Shown here one piece after another: positions 1 to 7,307 of a stretch of DNA of 64,000 bases (positions within the stretch are counted from its first letter, which is position 1; each line of letters begins with the position of its first letter). Below the pieces are notes generated by a model that had not been told where the DNA came from, ran no database searches, and worked only from the letters and a program-made list of their open reading frames with translations. This stretch comes from Oscillospiraceae bacterium (lineage in GTDB: Bacteria; Bacillota; Clostridia; Oscillospirales; Ruminococcaceae): contig SVMZ01000005.1 of the NCBI GenBank assembly GCA_015067185.1, forward strand, positions 1 to 64,000, in the 5' to 3' direction. Both the position numbers and the translations under genes were made by a program.

Positions 1-14
1 TGTGTGAAAGATAC

Positions 15-42
15 TTGAAAAATGCTTTGAAATTGCTATAAT
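15..42 (+). promoter_or_regulatory. sigma-A-type promoter
   Basis: A TTGAAA box (15-20) and a perfect TATAAT box (37-42) are separated by 16 bases. The promoter points directly into the truncated rubrerythrin 3' end that begins about 12 bases later, so it is probably orphaned by a deletion. Confidence 0.5.
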
Positions 43-54
43 TATGATACAAGG

Positions 55-188
55 CTGAATCTGGATGCAATCCATGACACCGTCGTTGAAGTCACGAGCG
101 TAGCGAAGTGACTTATGAGATGGCTCGCGACGAGGCCCGTCACGGCAAGGCTTTTGCCGGACTGCTCGCTCGTTACTTCGGCAAATAA
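55..188 (+). pseudogene. rubrerythrin 3'-end remnant, interrupted by a palindromic insert
   Basis: Translation gives LNLDAIHDTVVE, then about 29 extra bases that include a stop, then EMARDEARHGKAFAGLLARYFGK and a stop. These two blocks match the C-terminal diiron helix of rubrerythrin and align with the end of the intact copy at 7603-8853. The 5' nine-tenths of the gene is missing. Codons are markedly GC-rich (cgc gac gag gcc cgt cac) compared with the intact copy, so this was a different paralogue rather than a copy of the local gene. The insert at about 88-118 carries a perfect 7-bp inverted repeat. It cannot encode a functional protein. Confidence 0.8.
89..114. repeat. 26-bp inverted-repeat insert in the rubrerythrin remnant
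   Basis: AAGTCAC (89-95) and GTGACTT (108-114) are perfect complements around a 12-base centre. Removing about 29 bases here restores the conserved VVEMARDEARHG reading, so the dyad looks inserted. A two-base GA repeat borders it on each side. Confidence 0.55.
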
Positions 189-212
189 TAGATTGAAATA
201 TTGATTTTTTAC

Positions 213-247
213 GAGAGGGAATGGCTGCTGTCGTTCCCTCTCTTTTT
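213..247 (+). terminator. rho-independent terminator after the rubrerythrin remnant
   Basis: GAGAGGGAA (213-221) pairs perfectly with TTCCCTCTC (234-242), followed by TTTTT. It is the surviving 3' end of the lost rubrerythrin transcription unit. A 16-base part of it (222-237) recurs at 4300-4315. Confidence 0.85.
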
Positions 248-329
248 ACATTACTTCATTTTTTCGCCAATCATTTTGTTGAAACAAAATAATATTAGGT
301 TCAACTTAGGAGGAAGGAGGACTTTGAAG

Positions 330-458
330 ATGAAAATTTGCAGAGAGGTGAGTGAAAATGTTAAAACAATGATGAGGATTGAAAAGCACTTGACAAAGGA
401 ATTTGTTTATGCTATAAAAAACATAAAGAAAGATACTTTATATTCTTTGAGGTGCTGA
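330..458 (+). CDS. possible 42-residue peptide, unknown
   Basis: The ATG at 330 is preceded by a very strong AGGAAGGAGG ribosome site (311-320). The peptide is basic and lysine-rich (MKICREVSEN..., ending KDTLYSLRC). No family is recognised. The frame is open further upstream to 201, but that extension crosses the terminator at 213-247, so 330 is the better start. It could equally be the ribosome site and first codons of a decayed gene. The rest of the 188-516 interval holds nothing else I can identify. Confidence 0.3.
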   Translation: MKICREVSENVKTMMRIEKHLTKEFVYAIKNIKKDTLYSLRC

Positions 459-516
459 AGTTGAAGCTAAGTTAAAGCAACAATAAAGGATACAAGATAT
501 CGAAGGGAGTTTTTTC

Positions 517-1533
517 ATGGAGCGTTGGTCCTGTGAGGCAATCAACCAATGGTGGCAAAAACAAAGATGGCCGGTTGGTATCAACTACGTAACCTCCGAT
601 GCGGTGAATGACATTGAAATGTGGATGGATTCTACATTCAATGCACCACGGATCGAAAAGGAATTAAAGTTGGCGGTGGATATTCATCTGAATTCCGTTC
701 GGGTATTTCTTTCTTATGCAGTTTGGTATAACGAAAGAGAACGTTTTCTTTCTAATTTCGATACATTCCTCAATTTAGCGGACAAAGCCGGTCTCACGGT
801 TATGCCGGTACTCTTTGATGACTGTGCCTTCGATTTTGCCAGTGAGCCTGTATATGGACCGCAGCCGGATCCGGTGCCTGGCGTACACAACAGCCGTTGG
901 GTTCCAAGTCCCGGTTTTATTGTTCAGGATGATCCAACTCAGGAGAGTTCCTGTGAGGAATATGTTCGGGCGATAATTGGTGCCCATCGGGAGGATCAGC
1001 GTATCCTTGTGTGGGATTTGTACAATGAAGCGGGAAATACCAATCGGCAAGAGAAAGCATTGCCTTTGCTGCAGAAGGTTTTTTCGTGGGCCCGTGATTG
1101 CCGTCCTGTCCAGCCTCTGACTGCTTGTTTGTGGCAATTTACAGCCGATAGTGCTGCGGATGATTATTGCTTGGCTATGTCGGATGTTATAAGCATTCAC
1201 ACCTATCGGCCAATAAAAGAAACGTTGGAAATTCTTGCGTCTATAGAGAAGCAAGACAGGCCGATTCTGGTAACTGAGTGGCTGCACCGCCCCGCCGACA
1301 ACACAATGGAAGAGCACCTGCCTTTGTTTTTTGAGCGAAAGATTGGTGCATGGCAATGGGGAATGATACAAGGAAAGACCCAGACCAATCTGAATTGGTC
1401 TACGATGAACGGTGGAACTCCGGAACCGGAGCCTACCCTGTGGCAGCATGATCTTCTTTATCCTGACGGAACACCCTACCGTCCGGAGGAAGTCGCATTG
1501 ATTGCTGAACTAACAGGAAAAAGCGATGCGTAG
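517..1533 (+). CDS. glycoside hydrolase, clan GH-A TIM barrel (GH5-like)
   Basis: This 338-residue protein has no signal peptide, so it is expected in the cytoplasm. The layout is that of clan GH-A retaining glycosidases: WDLYNEAG at about 167-174 puts the acid/base Glu at 171 after Asn, and VTEWLHR puts the nucleophile at Glu254. These two motifs on strands 4 and 7 are established for the clan; the substrate cannot be read from the sequence. The ribosome site GAAGGGAG lies just upstream of the ATG. A second gene of the same kind once existed nearby: its last 15 codons survive at 4463-4510. A role in intracellular oligosaccharide breakdown together with the DUF2961 protein at 2492 is inferred from proximity only. 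Confidence 0.75.
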   Translation: MERWSCEAINQWWQKQRWPVGINYVTSDAVNDIEMWMDSTFNAPRIEKELKLAVDIHLNSVRVFLSYAVWYNERERFLSNFDTFLNLADKAGLTVMPVLFDDCAFDFASEPVYGPQPDPVPGVHNSRWVPSPGFIVQDDPTQESSCEEYVRAIIGAHREDQRILVWDLYNEAGNTNRQEKALPLLQKVFSWARDCRPVQPLTACLWQFTADSAADDYCLAMSDVISIHTYRPIKETLEILASIEKQDRPILVTEWLHRPADNTMEEHLPLFFERKIGAWQWGMIQGKTQTNLNWSTMNGGTPEPEPTLWQHDLLYPDGTPYRPEEVALIAELTGKSDA

Positions 1534-1607
1534 ATTATTTTTTAAATAGTAATAGTACAGAAATGTTCGTCATGGCAGAATCTTGTAAACAATAAGGAGA
1601 AGAATGT

Positions 1608-2153
1608 ATGATATCATTTAATGTTCCGATTAAAGATGGAAAAAGTGTAGTGATTCGTCGTGCAAAAAAAGGCGATGAATACGGCTATGCAGATTTTTCT
1701 GCAAGATGCTATTGTGAAACACGCTTTCTGTCCAGATGTACATTGGACGATATGCCATCAGCCGAAGACCTTCTTGGTTTCATCGAAGAGGTAGAACACT
1801 CGGACAAAGAAGTATTGCTCGTAGCCGTTTGTGATAACCTCATCGTGGGCTGTGGCGATATTACTGCTTGCTTGAATAAAGAAAAAATGAAGCACAAATG
1901 CGATTTGAACGTAAGTGTTTTGAAAGATTATTGGCATATGGGAATTGGAAAAGCACTCGTAAGTTCGTTGGTCGAATTTGCAGGAAAAGCAGGTTACGAA
2001 CAGGTCAACCTGAATGTAGCAAGTGATAATCTGCGTGCCATTGGTTTATATGAACATCTGGGATTTTGCGCTACCGGCAGGGAAGTGCATGCCATGAAGC
2101 ATGCGGACGGAGACTACAGCGATTTCATTTTTATGACAAAACTTCTAACCTAA
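1608..2153 (+). CDS. GNAT family N-acetyltransferase
   Basis: This 181-residue protein is a single GNAT domain that should transfer an acetyl group from acetyl-CoA to an amine. The acetyl-CoA loop is readable as YWHMGIGKAL (about residues 108-117, the Q/RxxGxG/A region). The C-terminal part LNVASDNLRAIGLYEHLGF is the typical motif B with the conserved Tyr. AAGGAG lies 10 bases before the ATG. The stop codon abuts a broken rubrerythrin 3' end (2154-2201), so the gene appears to have landed inside, or replaced, an older gene. The substrate is unknown. Confidence 0.85.
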   Translation: MISFNVPIKDGKSVVIRRAKKGDEYGYADFSARCYCETRFLSRCTLDDMPSAEDLLGFIEEVEHSDKEVLLVAVCDNLIVGCGDITACLNKEKMKHKCDLNVSVLKDYWHMGIGKALVSSLVEFAGKAGYEQVNLNVASDNLRAIGLYEHLGFCATGREVHAMKHADGDYSDFIFMTKLLT

Positions 2154-2201
2154 GAACACGGCAAAGCATTCGAAGGTCTGCTGAAGCGTTATTTTGGCTA
2201 A
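2154..2201 (+). pseudogene. second rubrerythrin 3'-end remnant
   Basis: Directly after the GNAT stop the frame reads EHGKAFEGLLKRYFG and a stop, the exact C-terminal segment of rubrerythrin (compare ARHGKALEGMLKRHFN at the end of 7603-8853). Only about 15 codons remain, and the junction with the GNAT gene falls within the conserved ARHGK box. The following bases resemble those after the first remnant, so the 3' untranslated region was also retained. Confidence 0.75.
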
Positions 2202-2234
2202 TAAAACGCCTTGAATACTGACTTATAGAGAGGA

Positions 2235-2250
2235 AGCGGAATATTCCGCT
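2235..2250 (+). terminator. weak hairpin after remnant/GNAT
   Basis: AGCGGAATATTCCGCT is a perfect 16-base palindrome, flanked by GAGGA and CCC. The T-tract is poor (CCTTAT), so termination is uncertain. It sits where the first remnant has its terminator. Confidence 0.4.
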
Positions 2251-2261
2251 CCCTTATACTG

Positions 2262-2384
2262 TAGTTGAGGATTGGGTTTTACTAATTGTCAGGAGCAGAG
2301 AATGTAGATAATAGACCGGATTTTGGATTACCTTGAACATCCGGAGCTGATTCCCACCGGATTCAAGTTCGAAAGGTGTCAATC
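2262..2384 (+). other. intergenic stretch with a short unassigned open frame
   Basis: One frame (about 2305-2391) reads RILDYLEHPELIPTGF and KFERCQS before a stop. It has protein-like composition but no usable start codon. It may be debris of another gene. I do not recognise the family. Confidence 0.25.
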
Positions 2385-2413
2385 TTGACAATAATTTCTG
2401 GCTATGATAAAAT
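2385..2413 (+). promoter_or_regulatory. sigma-A promoter for the DUF2961/GH172 gene
   Basis: A perfect TTGACA (2385-2390), 17-base spacer and TAAAAT (2408-2413). It is the only strong promoter between the GNAT region and the gene at 2492. Confidence 0.7.
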
Positions 2414-2432
2414 AACCTCTAAGTTAGAGGTT
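2414..2432. promoter_or_regulatory. operator-like dyad AACCTCT-N5-AGAGGTT
   Basis: AACCTCT (2414-2420) and AGAGGTT (2426-2432) are perfect inverted arms around AAGTT. The dyad lies at the expected transcription start of the promoter just upstream. Its sequence resembles MerR-family operators, although those normally sit between -35 and -10. No MerR-type gene is in the window. Confidence 0.45.
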
Positions 2433-2491
2433 TGTAGCGGATTGTTGTATGCTGCAAGTGCTGTGATGGGAAAATGGAAAGGAGAAAAGAA

Positions 2492-3589
2492 ATGGATATT
2501 TTGTCTGGCCTTCCACTAATGAGCGGAGCGGTAACGCGTCAGATTAGTGCGGAAAACCCAACCGGTGAAAAAGGTGCGGCCTGTTCCTGGGTGCCGGATG
2601 TGAATGATCCCAATCTTCCTTTTTCCAAGTGTGCGATAGAGCTTGGAAAAGGCTGGAAGGTGCGGCCTTTTGTACCGGTGGAGTCCGGTGAAACGCTCGT
2701 TATGGCGGACATCGACGGTCCCGGCGTCATCAACCAAATCTTTCTTACAAGTGATGCACCCAGATTTTCTGAACTGGTTTTGCGCATCTATTGGGACGGC
2801 GAAGACACCCCCTCTGTTGAGGTTCCTATGGGCGCCTTTTTCTGCATGGGTTTTGACGATCATCCTCACACGGTATCAAGCCTGCCGATCACCGTTGCGC
2901 CTAAGCGTGGGATGAATTGCTACTGGCAGATGCCTTTTCATAAGCATGCCCGGATCACGTTGACCAATGAAGGGGATAAGAAAGCGAATGTTGTAGCTTA
3001 CAGAGTGCTCTATAAGCAGATGCCAGTCCCGGAGGACAGCGGCTATTTCCATGCACGTTACACAAGACAGACCACTACAATGGAAAACCCGGAGCTTATC
3101 ATTCTGGATGGCGTGAAAGGCAAGGGTGTTTATGTGGGAACCTATCTGATGTACAACATCTCCGAAAGCGGCTGGTGGGGCGAGGGTGAAGTCAAATTTT
3201 ATTTAGATGGCGACACGGATCAGCCTACGCTCTGTGATAACGGCACGGAAGATTATTTTGGCGGCGCATTTAATTTTGGATCGTTCCAGGGACCGGACTT
3301 TCCGGACGCGGTAGAGACCGCTTTTGAATCTCCGTTTTTGGGAATGCCTCTCGCAGTTGCGGAAAATCGGTTTGGACCAAGAAAATTCGGAATGTACCGC
3401 TTCCATATCTATGATTCCATTGGCTTTGAAGAAGAACTCAAGGTTACTGTTCAGCTTTTGGGTTGGTATCCCAACGGGACTTATCGACCGCTGTGTGATG
3501 ACGTTGCCGCTGTTGCATACTGGTATCAGCAGGAGCCGCATAAAGAATTTCCGCCTCTGCCGGATAAAAAGGTTCGTTGGGACAGATAA
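2492..3589 (+). CDS. DUF2961 / GH172-type glycoside hydrolase
   Basis: This 365-residue protein matches the DUF2961 family, founded as GH172 on difructose-dianhydride and arabinofuranosidase enzymes. Diagnostic stretches are the N-terminal SWVPDVNDPNLPF-like segment, GPGVINQIFLT with MADIDGPG, and near residue 250 the hallmark NGTEDYFGGAFNFG. Active-site assignment (acidic residues around GTEDYF) is from family knowledge, not shown here. The start at 2492 is preferred over an in-frame ATG at 2474 because AAGGAG (2477-2482) lies between them. There is no signal peptide. It has its own promoter and operator-like dyad and a strong terminator. The substrate is unknown; a furanoside-containing glycan is plausible. 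Confidence 0.8.
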   Translation: MDILSGLPLMSGAVTRQISAENPTGEKGAACSWVPDVNDPNLPFSKCAIELGKGWKVRPFVPVESGETLVMADIDGPGVINQIFLTSDAPRFSELVLRIYWDGEDTPSVEVPMGAFFCMGFDDHPHTVSSLPITVAPKRGMNCYWQMPFHKHARITLTNEGDKKANVVAYRVLYKQMPVPEDSGYFHARYTRQTTTMENPELIILDGVKGKGVYVGTYLMYNISESGWWGEGEVKFYLDGDTDQPTLCDNGTEDYFGGAFNFGSFQGPDFPDAVETAFESPFLGMPLAVAENRFGPRKFGMYRFHIYDSIGFEEELKVTVQLLGWYPNGTYRPLCDDVAAVAYWYQQEPHKEFPPLPDKKVRWDR

Positions 3590-3657
3590 GACAGAAAAAA
3601 GCTGTTGTTTATTTGCGGATGTTGTCCTTGGCTGCGCGGCATTTTTAGAACTTTTAG

Positions 3658-3692
3658 AGAGTGGTTCGATTTCGGTCGAACCACTCTTTTTA
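3658..3692 (+). terminator. strong rho-independent terminator
   Basis: A 12-base perfect stem, AGAGTGGTTCGA (3658-3669) with TCGAACCACTCT (3676-3687), and a T-run. It closes the DUF2961 transcription unit. The remaining part of the 3590-3933 interval holds only the promoter listed next. Confidence 0.9.
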
Positions 3693-3841
3693 TATGAGGG
3701 GAGAAAAAGTGGAATTTGATCACTTGAAATCAAGCAAAAAACAGCGGAAAACCGAAGAGATACCGTGAGGGACGTCACATCTAGGCAAAGCGGATAACAT
3801 TCTCGACTTGCAACATTTCCGCAACCCATACAGTCAATGAA

Positions 3842-3870
3842 TTGAAAATCCCCCATACTTATGGTACAAT
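3842..3870 (+). promoter_or_regulatory. promoter for the small zinc-ribbon gene
   Basis: TTGAAA (3842-3847), 17-base spacer, TACAAT (3865-3870). The start codon lies 64 bases downstream. Confidence 0.6.
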
Positions 3871-3933
3871 GATACTGGAAAAGTGTCTGTGTAAACAGTT
3901 AGATAAACCATGAATTTGACGGAGGGACAATAA

Positions 3934-4131
3934 ATGAGATGTAACAAATGTAATGCAGAAATGTATAATGCCAAGTTGACTGGAAATACCTTATATCCTT
4001 TGATACTGACTAATAAGAAAAAAGGAATGTTGGAACCCGAAAAAAGATGTTATGTTTTATGCTATGTGTGCCCTGAATGTGGATATATCGAAATCTATGC
4101 AGAAAAGCCAAAAGAGTTAAAAATTGATTGA
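3934..4131 (+). CDS. small zinc-ribbon protein, unknown function
   Basis: This 65-residue protein has two Cys pairs, CNKC (residues 3-6) and CPEC (47-50), an arrangement expected to bind one zinc ion. It resembles small nucleic-acid-binding-type ribbons of Firmicutes. The ribosome site GGAGGG lies 8 bases before the ATG. It is a single-gene unit with its own promoter and terminator. No partner gene is obvious; function unknown. Confidence 0.65.
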   Translation: MRCNKCNAEMYNAKLTGNTLYPLILTNKKKGMLEPEKRCYVLCYVCPECGYIEIYAEKPKELKID

Positions 4132-4157
4132 CAAATTCCAATTTACTCGAGCAGATT

Positions 4158-4186
4158 AGGACCGCTGAACGGCGGTCCTTTTTTCG
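4158..4186 (+). terminator. rho-independent terminator
   Basis: AGGACCGC (4158-4165) pairs with GCGGTCCT (4172-4179), followed by a T-run. It closes the zinc-ribbon gene. Confidence 0.9.
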
Positions 4187-4462
4187 TGCCGTTTCGCTTC
4201 TGTATATAAGATCAATAACACGGAGGGCAATTTTGTGGTTTGTGATCGTGAAATTATAGGAGGATTGCCCCAACGATATTATTATATACAGTAAATCACT
4301 GGCTGCTGTCGTTCCTGTTCTTTTCGTGTTTGCGTTTTCCTGGTATTTTGCTTTAAATGGTACCAGTGTGACACTGAAAGATAAGAGAAGATATTTAAAA
4401 GATGTATGATAAATATTGGAGAATAGTTGATAAATATTTTTATTTTACTATAGTTGAGTGGT
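4187..4462. other. gene-free stretch with decayed sequence
   Basis: No convincing gene. The string at 4300-4315 is identical to 222-237, the loop and arm of the terminator after the first rubrerythrin remnant, and suggests decayed duplicated material. GGGCAAT (about 4223) and ATTGCCC (about 4264) form a distant inverted pair. Confidence 0.35.
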
Positions 4463-4510
4463 CGGGAAGTGGCACTGATTGCAGAGCTGACAGGGAATAG
4501 TGAGTTGTAA
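4463..4510 (+). pseudogene. 3'-end remnant of a glycosidase paralogue
   Basis: The frame reads REVALIAELTGNSEL and a stop. The intact glycosidase at 517-1533 ends EEVALIAELTGKSDA. The match is collinear, includes the stop position, and has synonymous differences, so this is the end of a diverged paralogue whose body was deleted rather than a fresh copy. Confidence 0.75.
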
Positions 4511-4607
4511 CTTGTTTTAAAACAGGTTAGTAAGAAAAAAGCACAGTGGCTTCGTCGTGGCAAAGTATTGTTGCTTTGTATAATTTTATGTAAAGAGGCG
4601 GCGGAGC

Positions 4608-4635
4608 TTGACTTCGCTGCTTCTTTGCGTATAAT
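4608..4635 (+). promoter_or_regulatory. promoter for the ABM monooxygenase, with overlapping hairpin
   Basis: TTGACT (4608-4613), 16-base spacer, TATAAT (4630-4635). The sequence from about 4592 to 4626 can fold into a long stem with several G-T pairs that covers the -35 box, so it may also be an operator or the end of an older terminator. Confidence 0.55.
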
Positions 4636-4665
4636 GGAATTATAATAAAGAAAGGGGAGCAAGAA

Positions 4666-4962
4666 ATGAGTATTACGGTGAACCTCTATTACACGGGGAC
4701 AAATGGAAATGCCCGGCGGTTTGCTGAGGAAATGATGGAAAGCGGTGTGGTGGAGCAGGTCCGGGCAGAGGAAGGAAACGAGAGGTATGAATATTTCTTT
4801 CCCATGGAAGATCCTGAAACTGTGCTGCTGATCGATCGGTGGCGGGATCAGGCTGCATTGGATTTTCATCACAAGAGCCCCATGATGGTACGGATTGCTG
4901 CCCTTCGGGATAAGTATAAGCTTAGACTTCGGGTGGAGCGATATATAGATGAAGGCAATTGA
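4666..4962 (+). CDS. ABM-domain protein (putative quinol monooxygenase-like)
   Basis: This 98-residue protein has the antibiotic-biosynthesis-monooxygenase ferredoxin-like fold pattern: an N-terminal beta strand (SITVNLYYTG), a helix with ARRFAEEMMES, and the central YEYFFPMEDPETVLLIDRW, followed by the helix DFHHKSPMM. YgiN-type proteins of this kind are cofactor-free and act on quinones or small aromatics; which substrate is used here is not visible. AAGGGGAG precedes the ATG. The gene follows the glycosidase remnant and has its own promoter. Confidence 0.75.
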   Translation: MSITVNLYYTGTNGNARRFAEEMMESGVVEQVRAEEGNERYEYFFPMEDPETVLLIDRWRDQAALDFHHKSPMMVRIAALRDKYKLRLRVERYIDEGN

Positions 4963-5167
4963 TGTCTGACACAGTAAAGGGTGAGGAAAAGAGAGGCATA
5001 GCGGAATTGATTACAACCTGTGAAGCGATATTATAATCATGGTTTTTGCTTGCGGATTTTGAAACATGTTGAGAATCAAGGTTTTTTCTTGATGAAATTT
5101 GTTATGTAAAGGATTGGGAGAATATTGTCCGGTAAGATTGATCAGAAAATGATTGTGAGGGATTTTT

Positions 5168-5509
5168 ATGAAAAACGTTGATGTCTATAAACAGTATTTT
5201 TCTGCGGAATGCACTTTTGGAGGAGCAGAGCGGCGAGGTGTGGTTGTGTGGCTGAATGCCGAAAGCGATAGCGGCAATATTCGTTATGAAGTCGGTGCTT
5301 CTTTCTTTCCGCACAGAGATGATGAGGACTTTGCCATAAGTTATGATGCCTGCGCGGTGAAAGAATTGTTCAATGCCAAAGGACGCCGATCCAGAAAGAG
5401 AGATGAGCAGTATCTGGCACAGGTAAGAGATGTTGCAGATGAAATTGCAGGCTCGCTGAATAGCGTTATCCATTGGGACAAGCCGCTTAGAGAAGCGCAG
5501 TATGGCTAA
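5168..5509 (+). CDS. conserved hypothetical protein (113 aa)
   Basis: I do not recognise the family. The protein is soluble, with no signal peptide. It has a beta-rich N-terminal half (CTFGGAERRGVVVWLNAES, then SFFPHRDDEDFAISYDAC) and a helical, charged C-terminal half with RRSRKRDEQYLAQVRDVADEIAG. The ribosome site is GAGGG, 8 bases before the ATG. It lies among other small accessory genes between the ABM protein and a DUF2441-like gene, without a clear terminator between them. Confidence 0.55.
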   Translation: MKNVDVYKQYFSAECTFGGAERRGVVVWLNAESDSGNIRYEVGASFFPHRDDEDFAISYDACAVKELFNAKGRRSRKRDEQYLAQVRDVADEIAGSLNSVIHWDKPLREAQYG

Positions 5510-5664
5510 TATATTAAAATGCAAAACTGTCCAGAACAGGATGATGCGAAAAACAGGCAGCGCATAAGAATTCGGTCATAGGAAAGATGTTGCAGCCATT
5601 GTTCTTGTGAGTATAACGAGAGAAAGCAATGGGGTTGTCTGCTTTATAAAAGGAGCGTAATAAT

Positions 5665-6207
5665 ATGATTTTTTATCATGTGGTTTCCGATAGACCAAAG
5701 TATGCTGGTCAACGTTTTGTAGTGGATGAAGAGCATCCCAACGGTGTATACGAACGTGTGCAGCAACAGCTGAGTGTGGTTGAAGATATTTACAGGAATC
5801 CGGAAAAATATAAAGATACAGAATTGAGTCATGTTGTTGATGTAGCTCTCCGTGAGTTGGCGCTGGAAAAGGTGAGAAAGGAAAAATATCCGCAGCATCC
5901 ATCCCGGATGGCGGCATTGTATGTTTCAAGAGAGTATGAGGAAGCGGTTCATTGGGCGGAGTATTTTGCCCGTATCGGACGTCCTACTTATAGTGTAGCA
6001 AAGATAGAGGTTGCCGGTAAACTCTATTACGGAGATGCTTACAAATGTTTTGACGGAACAATCTATGAAGAAGAAAATCTCAGAATGGCAGAAATCTATT
6101 GGCTGAACGGACCCAATGAGGATGGACATGAACCGATTGTTGAAGTGCTTGTCGATGGAGAGATTGAAGTTGTTGAGATCATGAAAGAAATTAATGCAAA
6201 TATCTGA
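5665..6207 (+). CDS. DUF2441-like protein
   Basis: The 180-residue protein begins MIFYHVVSDRPKYAGQRF, like DUF2441 proteins, which open with a tyrosine-histidine-valine motif. The middle contains ALYVSREYEEAVHWAEYFARIGRPTYSVAKIEV, a segment expected to make the core sheet of a small ADP-ribosyltransferase-like fold; that fold assignment is from memory of the family and is tentative. AAAGGAG precedes the ATG. The biological role is unknown. Confidence 0.6.
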   Translation: MIFYHVVSDRPKYAGQRFVVDEEHPNGVYERVQQQLSVVEDIYRNPEKYKDTELSHVVDVALRELALEKVRKEKYPQHPSRMAALYVSREYEEAVHWAEYFARIGRPTYSVAKIEVAGKLYYGDAYKCFDGTIYEEENLRMAEIYWLNGPNEDGHEPIVEVLVDGEIEVVEIMKEINANI

Positions 6208-6279
6208 GTTGGAAAATTTAGGTGACATGGACTTTTGTTGTAATATATTATCTGTTTGTTTTCAAAGTGTTGCTGATGA

Positions 6280-6308
6280 TTGACAAGCCATTTGCAATAT
6301 TCTATAAT
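6280..6308 (+). promoter_or_regulatory. promoter for the EamA transporter
   Basis: A perfect TTGACA (6280-6285), 17-base spacer and a perfect TATAAT (6303-6308). Confidence 0.8.
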
Positions 6309-6342
6309 AGAATACAGATTTTGTACGACAGGAGATTGAAGA

Positions 6343-7272
6343 ATGAAAGAAGAAAAAAAGGCCATGATCGCGGCCGGAGTCGGTTACAGTATCTTCGGTT
6401 TAAGCTATCTGTTTTCCAAAATGGCATTGAATATTACAGAGCCGATGATTTTGCTGTGTGTCCGCTTTACGGTGACGGTTGTGGTGCTGAATATTCTGGT
6501 GCTGACAAAGGTGCTGAAGCTGAATCTGAAAGGAAAAAATCTGACAGGGCCGATCCTTTTGGGAATCCTTTCTCCGGTTTTATATTTTGTGTTTGAGAAT
6601 TATGGTCTGAGTTACACAACCACCTCCTTTACAGGGATTATGTCTTCCAGCAGCCCTATTTTTACCGCGTTGATGGGAGTTATCTTCCTGCGTGAAAGGC
6701 CAAATTGGAAACAGTGGATATGTATTGTGCTCTCTGTAGCGGGTGTGCTGATGGTTTCCCTTGGTTCGGGCGGCGGAGAAAACACAGTGGCCGGATGTCT
6801 CTGTCTGTTGATTGCTTTTTTGGTAGGTGCATACAGTACTACACTGATCCGCAGACTGTCCGATAAATTTACCGCAGTGGAATTGACCTACGTTATGTTT
6901 ACGGTGGGATTTGTGTTTTTTGCAATTTGGGCTTTTGTACAGTATCGCGGTGAGACGGTTTCCATGATTGCAACGGCACTTTCTCACGGGAAATTTATTG
7001 TTTCCTGCCTCTATCTCGGAGGGCTGGCTTCTGTGGGAGCATATCTTTTGACCAATTATTCTCTCGCACGTCTTCCGGTTACACGGGCGACCATCTTTAA
7101 TTGTTTTTCCACCATCGTTTCGGTCTCATCCGGTGTTATTTTGATGCGTGATCCTTTTACAGTGACGAGCGCGGTTGCTTTTGTTATGATATTGTTCGGT
7201 GTGTTTGGTGTAAACAGGTTTGCTTCGGGGAAAAGTGAAAAAAGCGAGGAAGTCACGGCAAATCATGCATGA
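6343..7272 (+). CDS. EamA/DMT family transporter
   Basis: This 309-residue integral membrane protein has about ten hydrophobic segments arranged as two EamA repeats. The first ends with the conserved ALMGVIFLRERPNWKQWIC stretch at about 107-125, and the second contains SLARLPVTRATIFNCFSTIVSVSSG near residue 240. Members export metabolites such as amino acids or their analogues; the substrate cannot be inferred. AGGAG is 8 bases from the ATG. A small ferredoxin gene follows 35 bases later and could be co-transcribed. Confidence 0.85.
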   Translation: MKEEKKAMIAAGVGYSIFGLSYLFSKMALNITEPMILLCVRFTVTVVVLNILVLTKVLKLNLKGKNLTGPILLGILSPVLYFVFENYGLSYTTTSFTGIMSSSSPIFTALMGVIFLRERPNWKQWICIVLSVAGVLMVSLGSGGGENTVAGCLCLLIAFLVGAYSTTLIRRLSDKFTAVELTYVMFTVGFVFFAIWAFVQYRGETVSMIATALSHGKFIVSCLYLGGLASVGAYLLTNYSLARLPVTRATIFNCFSTIVSVSSGVILMRDPFTVTSAVAFVMILFGVFGVNRFASGKSEKSEEVTANHA

Positions 7273-7307
7273 GAGCAGCATAGCAGGCTGTAAAAGGGGT
7301 GTGTGAT

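Noticed and set aside
201..458. 85-codon frame from 201
   Set aside because: It runs through the perfect terminator at 213-247. Only the part from 330 has a ribosome site.
775..1449. Long minus-strand frame opposite the first glycosidase
   Set aside because: The plus-strand frame has clear catalytic motifs and a ribosome site; the antisense frame has low-complexity, arginine- and histidine-rich composition.
3203..3856. Minus-strand frame opposite the DUF2961 gene end
   Set aside because: It overlaps the DUF2961 coding region and its terminator and has no recognisable domain.
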